Source of the DNA: Globodera rostochiensis
Lineage: Eukaryota > Nematoda > Chromadorea > Rhabditida > Heteroderidae
Direction: 5' to 3'
Assembly: GCA_018350325.1 (NCBI GenBank)
Contig: JAEVLN010000023.1
Span: 1,055,001-1,119,000, forward strand
Length of the DNA: 64,000 bases
Positions 44,501 through 51,087 of the stretch are shown here, piece after piece; the stretch's first letter is position 1, and every line of letters starts with the position of its first letter. Position numbers and translations under genes: made by a program. Under the pieces are notes generated by a model, which did not search any database, was not told where the DNA came from, and worked only from the letters and a program-made list of their open reading frames with translations.

Positions 44501-46523
44501 CGAATTCATATGCCATAAACCGGGAATACTCGATTCCCTTCCACCGGAAAAACTTCTGAACGACAAGCAGCCTTCCGTCCTCGGAACTAGCTGGAATCTG
44601 GAAAAGGATGAAATAATTCTTAAATTTCCCGACGCCCCTAAGGCGGGGAAAATCACTCGACGGGTTATTTTGAGCCATTTGGCTTCATTTTTTGACCCTT
44701 TGGGGCTATGCGCACCCTGTGTTCTCGCTCCCAAACTCCTCTTCCAAGATTTATGGAAAACCTCCTTGGGTTGGGACCAACCGATCCCCGAAACCGAGGG
44801 ATACCGTTGGACCCAATGGTTAAGCAATTGGAACGACAAATCTATCCATATCCCGAGGTTAACCCCCACAGAAAATGTTGAAAATATACAACTGCATATA
44901 TTTACGGATGCTTCGGTCAACGCTTTCGCCACGGCCATATACCTACGTTCGGAGACGGCGTCCAAAGGCACCTCTTGCCTCATCTACGCCAAATCCCGTC
45001 TGAGACCTAAAAAGATGGGAGTCAAAGAGGATGGGCTTACCATACCCAAACTAGAATTGCTAGGCCTCCTAATCGGGGTTAAAGCTATGAAATTCGTGAA
45101 ACAAAGTTTTTACCGAGAATTTAACTCGGCCTTCGTTTGGTGCGATTCGCAAATCGTGCTTTCCTGGCTCACGTCTACGGAACCTAAACCGGTATTCGTC
45201 TCCAACCGGATGAATGAAATTCGGCAAAATCGGGACGTCGCATTTCGATATGTGCGATCGCAGGATAATCCGGCGGACCTAGCTACCCGCCCGCATAACC
45301 CATCCGAACTCGAACACTCGGGTTTGTGGTGGAACGGGCCCGATTGGCTAAGTGAATCCGAGTGCCAATGGCCAAACGAGTACCCAGTGACCTGGCCTCC
45401 GGTTGAAGCGGAAGAGCCAAATCTCGCCACGGTCGCCGTCGTTTCGCCCAAATCTCATCACTGGACCGAAAGGTTCAGTAGTTGGCGTAAGTTGCTGTTG
45501 GTAATGGCGTTCATTCTCCGCTTCCTATCAAAAGTAAGCAAGAAGAAGTTATTTCTCGGAATAACCCCCGAGGGCCCCTTCGCGCGCTCGGACTTAGAAA
45601 TTGCCCGGGAAAAACTTATTTTAATTTCTCAGAAAGAGTTGGAGGAACCCTTCCCCCCGGAAACTTATCTGAATGAAAAGCAAATCCGTTGCCTCCACAC
45701 TCGCTTCACGAGGAGCCTCGGATCCAATTTCGCACATCCTGCAATTTTACCCAAACGATCATGGGTTTGCAGACTCCTCATCCTCCATTCGCATGAATCG
45801 ACGATGCATGGCGGAGTCGACAGTACTCTGACCCATTTCTTGTCCGAATTCTGGTGCCAACACGCTCGGCGTACCATTAAGACGATCCTGAAGGAATGTA
45901 AGGTATGTCAGCGGGACAGATCGCTAAAATATCGATTACCCTGCATGCCGCCCTTACCAAATTCCCGAACCCAACGTTCAAACCCGTTCGAAAATACGGG
46001 GTTAGACTACCTGGGACCTACCCTCTTTAAAATTACACAGGGAGCTCCCCAAAAGGCATGGGTTGTACTATTCACATGTCTGAGCTGCCGCGCAGTTCAT
46101 TTAGAGTTGGTCTCCAGTTTAAACACTGAAGATTTTATTTTGGCGTTCCGCCGCTTTACGGCCCGCCGAGGAGTACCCAAATCGCTTCTGTCTGATAATG
46201 GGTCACAATTTGTACTGGCTAAAGCCGTATTCCACCAGCACCCCGACCTGACAATGGACTGGAAAATGATTCCCAGTTTCAGTCCTTGGTCAGGGGGGGG
46301 GATACGAGCGGTTAAACGCGCTCATCAAAAACTGCTTCCGCCGAGTTTTGGGCAGAAAGCTTCTCCGATGGGAGGAATTGTACACATTCCTCTCGGAAGT
46401 CGAGGCCACGATAAACTCGCGGCCAATTACTTTCGTCTCAGACGAACCGGATGGCCCTTTGGCCATCCGACCCATAGACTTGCTCTTACCACAAGCCCAA
46501 ATCACTTTGGATGCTCCAAATGA
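41565..46523 (+). CDS. Gag-Pol polyprotein of BEL/Pao element (1,652 codons; native frame to about 46300)
   Basis: Domains by residue: a DUF1759-type gag core about 148-300 (LDFDGTASRWPSFWQNF); three zinc knuckles about 403-467 (CSLCLEKGH, CLICLREGHTPSQC, CPRCQDKHH); an aspartic protease near 536 (FFDTGSQTSF). The reverse transcriptase is about 790-1010, with YVDN (946-949) where YVDD is usual. RNase H is about 1110-1290 (FTDAS, LELLG, WCDSQ), and the integrase begins near 1405 with HHCC (HSHESTMHGG, CKVCQR) and the acidic residues of GLDYLG and LSDNG. It supplies capsid, maturation, reverse transcription and integration. In the 9-G run 46293-46301 the integrase continues in another frame, so the last 73 codons here are out of frame. 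The ATG is the first in the frame, about 200 bp after the LTR. Confidence 0.9.
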   Translation: MSTAIRKLLGPAMNRTRNHLTEGRRLLQNPEEQTVQALGAKSEHLQRCVTTMREQLLIWGQVIAVLATAPAKEAEEAIFDQFRSQDGEAPCDLIEEAREMSTDLDLRIDVLRALQRGVQNPNQGVGRQVGGNQPPPMGHQGGIFVPLPTTGLLDFDGTASRWPSFWQNFRDQVENRPGLSDAQKLGYLIGQLRGPVKDMVEGYALVDQNYPIVVDALRSRFGDDVKRAHELRSELLKLPSASNGPASLRTLSESVERLCRQLAGLNENMDNSGFLVTTLREKLPRDARMYLLEKEVDSGHVWTSAEWRQGLAKLVRIKESAQSENGVPEQAPASSGKPRAPPVWPQRAPPQGVRGFDRPQTRNGYNGPRSSTGPPNGFTQRRAFPIVEANRPKNWGERDPPPKCSLCLEKGHIPSTCPKYNTAKKRQQRLSEQNRCLICLREGHTPSQCPSPRACPRCQDKHHLIICPKPVQSKGRANQDKNLGSTQGLTTRASAISAPTHTEEPNKSPPAFLMVAEVRVYNQRDPTGPVKVPVFFDTGSQTSFITAGLVQAINPRKVSSEQLEVSGFIGTGNPAPRRFNSPRFSVFLEREDGGWEETILNRTDRITPPLECLTGAITNSPLQDVPSAQCLEPKVLIGVREFWKFVVSMNEVQPGLYRIDTIFGPVYGGEDRQPGRSSLRSLKICGAITTQTSGIHKTQEEEVANFWSLESLGINDRPDQDDDQLALEMFKRDINIDPQGRFEVSWPWKLPGEFPPDNFNLAFSRLNSQLRKLKETPEHFESCLAILNEQLEKGIIEPANRTGLPEHFLPHHLVFGKKPRMVFDASSGVKGGKSLNDLLLPGPNLMPELAGTLLQFRSTNFPVCADIEKAFLMIALSTKDREFSKFLWVKDLHAPPRGNNLIIYRFRRIAFGVISSPFLLAATLQHLLDGSPSPLAVEIKQKKLLYVDNLLLPASTPEEARQKAVEAQAIFASAKMNLREFICHKPGILDSLPPEKLLNDKQPSVLGTSWNLEKDEIILKFPDAPKAGKITRRVILSHLASFFDPLGLCAPCVLAPKLLFQDLWKTSLGWDQPIPETEGYRWTQWLSNWNDKSIHIPRLTPTENVENIQLHIFTDASVNAFATAIYLRSETASKGTSCLIYAKSRLRPKKMGVKEDGLTIPKLELLGLLIGVKAMKFVKQSFYREFNSAFVWCDSQIVLSWLTSTEPKPVFVSNRMNEIRQNRDVAFRYVRSQDNPADLATRPHNPSELEHSGLWWNGPDWLSESECQWPNEYPVTWPPVEAEEPNLATVAVVSPKSHHWTERFSSWRKLLLVMAFILRFLSKVSKKKLFLGITPEGPFARSDLEIAREKLILISQKELEEPFPPETYLNEKQIRCLHTRFTRSLGSNFAHPAILPKRSWVCRLLILHSHESTMHGGVDSTLTHFLSEFWCQHARRTIKTILKECKVCQRDRSLKYRLPCMPPLPNSRTQRSNPFENTGLDYLGPTLFKITQGAPQKAWVVLFTCLSCRAVHLELVSSLNTEDFILAFRRFTARRGVPKSLLSDNGSQFVLAKAVFHQHPDLTMDWKMIPSFSPWSGGGIRAVKRAHQKLLPPSFGQKASPMGGIVHIPLGSRGHDKLAANYFRLRRTGWPFGHPTHRLALTTSPNHFGCSK

Positions 46524-47646
46524 GGAAGACCCAATCTTTAAACCATCGTCCGCGGACAAACTTGCCCAACGGTGGTGGGCCACCCACAGAGCCATCGATG
46601 ACTTTTGGAAGAGATGGTCCCGAGAATACCTAATACTCCTAAGAGAGAGACGGCAATTCCATCACAAGGGGCCAAAATCAGCTTCAGACCTTTCTCCCAA
46701 AATTGGGCAGACTGTTCTCGTTGAAATGGAGGACCATCCTAAAAATACTTGGCCAATGGCCAAAATCCTAACGTTAGATGGGACGCCGGGTCACACCAGG
46801 AGCGTCCAGCTTCAAATGCCTAACGGGCGAACCTGGAACCGACCCGTTAACCGGTTGATTCCACTGGAAGCAGCCCCCGAACCCGAAGGGCCAATAGAGC
46901 TCCCTGAGGAAGAGCCGAGAGAAATGCCAGTCGTGCAGAATAATCCCAAAAAAAGAAAGTGGGCCCTTCAACCACCGACCCAATCACTCGCTCTGACCAT
47001 CAGCCTGGCACTGATCAGCCTCATCTGCATCCCTGGCATTCAAGGAATTTCATCGCACCAATTGACGTGTGAACTGGATGGAGTTGTTGTTACAGCACCT
47101 GCAAAAACGACAAGTTTAGAGATTTGCTGTGAAGGGAATTGTGGGAGTAGGATATATAAAACTCCCTTCCTTTTCCCAATGCCGGTCGAGAATCTCGTCA
47201 CTTGTTACAGCTGCACCGGGACGTATTGGTCAAACCCCAATTCGTCCACCCTTTTTGAAGCCCAATGCCCCGCTATAGACGGTTGCCTGCTCCTTCAGTG
47301 CTACCTCTGCTGGGAAAGGGTTTTCAACTTACAGTGTTCTCCCTGGACATCTGCCGCCGTCATTGGCATTGCCGGTTTAGTACTGATCAACGTATTAGCA
47401 GCCATTTGTTGTTGCATCGGCACATGTCAAAAAACAATGCGCAATTGCCGGTGGGCTCTCAGTTGGGTCTGCCGAGCTCGAAACCGCCTGAAAAAGAGAG
47501 GTTATTCGATGGTCCCCCGCGAGAACGAAAAGAAGGAACCGCTCCTAAGCGCCCACGCGGCTTACGGACAAAGTAGGCAATTCCGCCCCCTCACTAAATT
47601 AGGGTACGTGTTAGCCTTACTTTTGCTTTCCCTCCCCGGTGTATAG
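46303..47646 (+). CDS. Integrase C-terminus followed by envelope part 1 (Gn-like)
   Basis: From 46303 the frame carries the end of the integrase (EVEATINSRPITF, with the last catalytic Glu) and a BEL-type C-terminal domain, reaching IPLEAAPEPEG. A basic PKKRKW follows at about 46946. Then come a hydrophobic signal-like stretch 46987-47046 (ending IPGIQG), a Cys-rich ectodomain of about 100 residues (EICCEGNCGSR, CYSCTGTYW), a membrane anchor about 47350-47425 with CCC, a basic tail, and a second hydrophobic stretch (VLALLLLSLPGV) ending at TAG 47644-47646. Pol and env are in one frame here, so env may be made by splicing or polyprotein processing. This first envelope part corresponds in position to a short Gn, which is inference. 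Confidence 0.75.
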   Translation, partial: YERLNALIKNCFRRVLGRKLLRWEELYTFLSEVEATINSRPITFVSDEPDGPLAIRPIDLLLPQAQITLDAPNEEDPIFKPSSADKLAQRWWATHRAIDDFWKRWSREYLILLRERRQFHHKGPKSASDLSPKIGQTVLVEMEDHPKNTWPMAKILTLDGTPGHTRSVQLQMPNGRTWNRPVNRLIPLEAAPEPEGPIELPEEEPREMPVVQNNPKKRKWALQPPTQSLALTISLALISLICIPGIQGISSHQLTCELDGVVVTAPAKTTSLEICCEGNCGSRIYKTPFLFPMPVENLVTCYSCTGTYWSNPNSSTLFEAQCPAIDGCLLLQCYLCWERVFNLQCSPWTSAAVIGIAGLVLINVLAAICCCIGTCQKTMRNCRWALSWVCRARNRLKKRGYSMVPRENEKKEPLLSAHAAYGQSRQFRPLTKLGYVLALLLLSLPGV

Positions 47647-49260
47647 ACAGGGGGGGAAACAATTTCTCTAACTGCCTCCACTGAAGAGTGCACGAGAACA
47701 GAAAATGGTACTGAGTGCCAATTCAACTCAGTCAGCCAACTAACCCTATTACCTATGGTGCAAACCGTAAAATTGGTTATGAGAGGAGTGGATTCAACCC
47801 CCTACGGTACATTCTCTTTCAAAATGGCAAATCTCGCAATCGAGTGCCAGCCCGAAGTCGAGTTTCATACGCGGTCCTACCAAATAGAGACCCTTTCATC
47901 AAAACGATGTCCGGGTATGGGATCTTGCAAGGGAAAGACTTGCTCACGAGTTCTGGTAAATGAAACCATTCCAGAACTGGAACAAACCAGCCGCTATCCC
48001 GGGAATCTGTTTTGTTTAGATAGTTCATCATTTTGGTTGAACTTGTGCGGAGGAACCAGCGATTCCTGCTTGTTTTACCGTAACTACGCAGTCCCGGCAA
48101 AAATCGGCGCCAATTTTATATATGAAGTATTTTCATGTCCTATATGGGAATACCGTTTGCAAATTGAGGCCATCTTCGATGCCTTAGGCAGCGAGCCTAT
48201 TAGGGAAGTGTTGGATGTGTACCCTGGAAGGACCTCCCGATGGGACCCAGCCCAGATTTCACTAACCCCCTCCCCCTTGGCACAACCACCCGCTCCAATT
48301 CTCGCCGGAAAATTCCTGGGAGGATGGAATGTTGGAGCTCTGCTCCCACCCCAACCAATCGACCTGAACTGTCCCTCCGAATGGGACGCCATCTCGATGA
48401 ACTGCAAATTGGCACCCGAAGCGTGCACCGCTTGTCGAGCTGACCATGCAGACGGCATTGTCCGTTGTCATTGCCGTAACTTTGACGCCGAGCAATTGCT
48501 GGAGGATCCGTCCTATCGATTACCGCTCTCGGTCGGACAAATGGACCTAAATTATCATGAAAATAAAGTTTGGGCCACTACAGCTCATGTACCCGTACAG
48601 CTGACCATTAAAATGGATAACCTACGCTTAGTCGTGGAAAAGGCATTGGCCAAATGTGATATAAACCCTATCCTACTAACGGGCTGTTACAAGTGTTCAA
48701 CTGGCGGGAATTTCCGATATTCCTGCCAATCCAACCTCGGGGACACTTTGGCAGAAGTAAAATGTGCCGATGGCACCAATTTTGTCTCACCCTGCTCCGC
48801 TAATAAAACGGAAGAACAAATCACCCTGAAATGGACACGGGCGGACATTGAAACCACCTGTGAAGTCCAATGCCCTGGGGGAAAGTCCACCTTTCCCTTA
48901 AAAGGGACATTGCTGTATATTTCACGCCCCCGACGCGAATATATCGAATCAGGGCGAAAGATCGAACTTCCCGCGGAACTTCGAACCCCCAAGTTAGGGG
49001 ATTTTCAACACGTCCTATTTGGAATGTTAGGGTTACCACAAATCGGCATTCTAACCCTGGTGTTAATAGTGGGGGCAGTAATTCTTGTCCTCCTCCTCAA
49101 ATTCAACCCCTTACTGCGAGGGTACCGGATCCTAGCTCGAGTTCTAATTATATTACTCTTGCTTCACCCCGTAACCCCGGAAGGAAACCCAGATTTTGGC
49201 CTAGTAATTCAACCAAACCCCTGGCACATTTCACATCGAAAAACGATCGGTTATACTTGA
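47647..49260 (+). CDS. Envelope part 2: phlebovirus Gc (G2)-like glycoprotein
   Basis: The same frame resumes after the TAG; the first ATG is at 47755, but the reading is open from 47647. Motifs of the phlebovirus G2 fusion-protein family are visible: CPGMGSCKGKTC, LFCLDSSSFWLNLCGG, DSCLFYRNYAVP, YEVFSCPIWEYRLQIE. A long Cys-rich ectodomain follows (CTACRADHADGIVRCHCR, TGCYKCSTGG, CEVQCPGG), then a membrane span at about 49030-49105 (IGILTLVLIVGAVILVLLL). Phlebovirus-type Gc is a class II fusion protein. Similar envelope genes are known in nematode BEL/Pao (Cer-type) elements. TGA 49258-49260 ends this frame, but it stays open beyond (see 49261-49371). The TAG lies in what would be the Gc signal sequence. 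Confidence 0.7.
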   Translation, partial: TGGETISLTASTEECTRTENGTECQFNSVSQLTLLPMVQTVKLVMRGVDSTPYGTFSFKMANLAIECQPEVEFHTRSYQIETLSSKRCPGMGSCKGKTCSRVLVNETIPELEQTSRYPGNLFCLDSSSFWLNLCGGTSDSCLFYRNYAVPAKIGANFIYEVFSCPIWEYRLQIEAIFDALGSEPIREVLDVYPGRTSRWDPAQISLTPSPLAQPPAPILAGKFLGGWNVGALLPPQPIDLNCPSEWDAISMNCKLAPEACTACRADHADGIVRCHCRNFDAEQLLEDPSYRLPLSVGQMDLNYHENKVWATTAHVPVQLTIKMDNLRLVVEKALAKCDINPILLTGCYKCSTGGNFRYSCQSNLGDTLAEVKCADGTNFVSPCSANKTEEQITLKWTRADIETTCEVQCPGGKSTFPLKGTLLYISRPRREYIESGRKIELPAELRTPKLGDFQHVLFGMLGLPQIGILTLVLIVGAVILVLLLKFNPLLRGYRILARVLIILLLLHPVTPEGNPDFGLVIQPNPWHISHRKTIGYT

Positions 49261-49371
49261 CTCGGACTGTCCATCTTCCTGATGTTGGTCGCTGCAATCG
49301 GCACAATATGCATGAACATTCGCGACAGGCACCTTCAACGCGTCCATCCAATTGAAGACGTTCACCAATAG
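49261..49371 (+). other. In-frame extension of envelope beyond the TGA
   Basis: Directly after the TGA the same frame stays open for 36 codons. It encodes a hydrophobic segment (LSIFLMLVAAIGTICM) and a basic tail (RDRHLQRVHPIEDVHQ), ending at TAG 49369-49371. The membrane-then-basic-tail composition looks selected rather than random. Confidence 0.5.
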
Positions 49372-49513
49372 ACATGGCTCCGTCAGTCACTTTTCATAAA
49401 TAATCCGCGAACAGTTCGGAAAATTTGCACAAACATCAATGATCACAATTTGAAATAAGAAAAAAGGCAATTTTCTCAGAAAGGATCTTCTTCGGATCCA
49501 CAGAAATGTTGAG

Positions 49514-49521
49514 TATAAAAG
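49514..49521 (+). promoter_or_regulatory. Internal TATA box of the retrotransposon
   Basis: TATAAAAG lies 235 bp upstream of the accessory ORF's ATG. A GTAAAA..TTTTTAG pair at 49695-49729 (35 nt) could be a 5'-leader intron. It suggests a promoter separate from the LTR; no transcript evidence. Confidence 0.45.
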
Positions 49522-49748
49522 GGCGGTCAATTCCCTCCACCACCACAACTCCAAGCAGTTACATCAATGCACGGCGACCTCTGTTCGCCAATAAACACCA
49601 CTTAACAAAACCCTTCTGCTCTTTCACCAGAATCTTTCTTTCCACGAAAAGATCGGCCCCAGTGCCCCAACAAAATTATCCCTTTTTTCCGCAAGTAAAA
49701 ACAATTTTTTACTTTGCCTAACTTTTTAGCAACAAATTCTAAAAAGAA

Positions 49749-50321
49749 ATGGCCAACCTTCCCCAAAACATTTACTACCTGGTCCAGCAACCCGGCAACA
49801 CTGCTCCACCATCCAATCCGGTGGCGCGCCAAAATGGGGGGCGCAACGCCCCGTACCACGGTCAGCGTCGTCCTTTCCAAGGACCGCGCCAACAACAACT
49901 GATCCCGGTCTCCGGGAACAATGTGATCCCGGTCTCCGGAAACAATCTGGTACCGGTCGCTGGGAACAACGCGCCCCCAGCCCCCGGGAACAACGGAAAT
50001 GCCAACCCGGTCAACCCTCCCGCTCCTAATCCGCCGGAAGGTGAAACCCTTTTAAAACCCCCGTCGTGGGTTTCCCCCCTAAAAAACCTCGAAATTCCGT
50101 CTCCAGGAATGGCCACCGTGCGCGAATTAGCCGCCCGTCAGAACGTTCTGACCGGGGAGCTTATCCAAGCGGTGCGCGAACTCAGCAACCTCGTTCGCGA
50201 CCATCTGCAGCAAACGGCTCCGATTCGTCCGATCCGCCGCCGTCGTGCCTCCACTCCACCGCCGTCCACCTCCCGTGTGGTTGACCCGCTCGACCCTCTG
50301 GGCCTGAAGTCGTTGGAATGA
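49749..50321 (+). CDS. Accessory ORF of the BEL/Pao element (190 aa), unrecognised
   Basis: The frame is intact from ATG to TGA between env and the 3' LTR. Residues 1-50 are Gln/Pro/Arg-rich (YHGQRRPFQGPRQQQ). Four 8-residue repeats follow (LIPVSGNN, VIPVSGNN, LVPVAGNN, APPAPGNN), then a proline-rich linker, a predicted amphipathic helix about 117-150 (MATVRELAARQNVL, LIQAVRELSNLVRDHL), a basic patch PIRRRRASTPPP and an acidic-hydrophobic end (DPLDPLGLKSLE). Such an ORF is not part of standard BEL/Pao. It has its own TATA box upstream and AATAAA at about 50423 downstream, so it may be a captured or newly evolved gene. It could bind nucleic acid through the basic patch; that is speculation. 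Confidence 0.65.
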   Translation: MANLPQNIYYLVQQPGNTAPPSNPVARQNGGRNAPYHGQRRPFQGPRQQQLIPVSGNNVIPVSGNNLVPVAGNNAPPAPGNNGNANPVNPPAPNPPEGETLLKPPSWVSPLKNLEIPSPGMATVRELAARQNVLTGELIQAVRELSNLVRDHLQQTAPIRPIRRRRASTPPPSTSRVVDPLDPLGLKSLE

Positions 50322-50419
50322 AGATGGTGACCGATTCATTTCCCCTGCTGATGGGAGATTCTGTTTGCAACAGAAACATTTCTTAACTTCGTTCACCTTT
50401 TCTTTTTTTTGAGTTCTTT

Positions 50420-50436
50420 TCCCAATAAAGAACTTC
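50420..50436 (+). promoter_or_regulatory. Poly(A) signal / 3' LTR junction
   Basis: CCCAATAAAGAACTTC immediately precedes the 3' LTR. AATAAA could end the accessory transcript. A classical polypurine tract is not obvious; the pyrimidine-rich CTTTTCTTTTTTTT stretch lies just upstream. The five bases ACTTC also precede the 5' LTR. Confidence 0.4.
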
Positions 50437-51087
50437 TGTTGAACAAATTCAAAAAGGATTAGTATATTCCCTCACTATGGGCAATCCGCCGTTGGGAAAC
50501 CAAAGCTTTCCCCACTTTTCCCTCCCTCCCATCTCCCCAAACATTGCCCATCTTCACTGCCCAACCTCCATCGTTCCTTGCCCAACTCACCATTGACCAA
50601 AAGGCACTGCCACCAACGGACCGCCTGAGCTGCAACTGACCTGACCGATGAGCCTAAAACAGACATTTCCAATGTGATCACTGATCGCGGACCCCTGCTC
50701 CGCCCCACCTTTTTTGGTATTTAACCAGTGCCGATCCACCCATTCGGCACTGGTCGCAGTCTAAACATCTCCAATTTTCCAAGCGTTCTTTTGCTCTAAT
50801 AAAGGACTTTTCTCTTTATCAATTTGTCTTCAGTGTGTTTGGGTTCAAAAGGGCAAAACTCTCCGAGTAAGCCCGGTTCGAACGGTTTTTCAAAGTCTCC
50901 GGACTATTCGCTTTCAAAGCCTTCTGAGGCTGTCCTCTCCCTTCAAGGTCCTCCGGACTGTCCCTCCCCAAGTCCTCCGGACTAACTTTCCTTCCCAACC
51001 TTACCCAATTTACATTTTCCGGGTCCATCCACAGTTGGCCCCGTGACTGTTGTGCATTTCGGTCAATCTCCGAAATCGTCCACAACA
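50437..51087 (+). repeat. 3' LTR (651 bp)
   Basis: Same length as, and no difference seen from, 40718-41368. It ends CAACA, then the satellite resumes with ATTATTTCTTC. Confidence 0.95.

Larger units (their letters stand above)
40718..51087 (+). mobile_element. BEL/Pao LTR retrotransposon with phlebovirus-like envelope, 10,370 bp
   Basis: It is bounded by two 651-bp LTRs starting TGTTG and ending CAACA. The order gag (DUF1759-like), zinc knuckles, aspartic protease, reverse transcriptase, RNase H, integrase is that of BEL/Pao (Belpaoviridae). An envelope region and an extra ORF follow. The element is GC-richer than the host DNA and sits inside the satellite. No convincing target duplication is visible; both flanks fall in the same part of the satellite unit. 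Frame breaks occur at 46293-46301, 47644-47646 and 49258-49260. Confidence 0.95.

Noticed and set aside
42191..45451. Long minus-strand open frames opposite gag-pol
   Set aside because: They are shadows of the well-supported plus-strand polyprotein, without recognisable domains.
49506..49721. 71-codon frame overlapping the internal TATA box of the retrotransposon
   Set aside because: It starts upstream of the expected transcription start and runs through the likely leader intron; it looks fortuitous.
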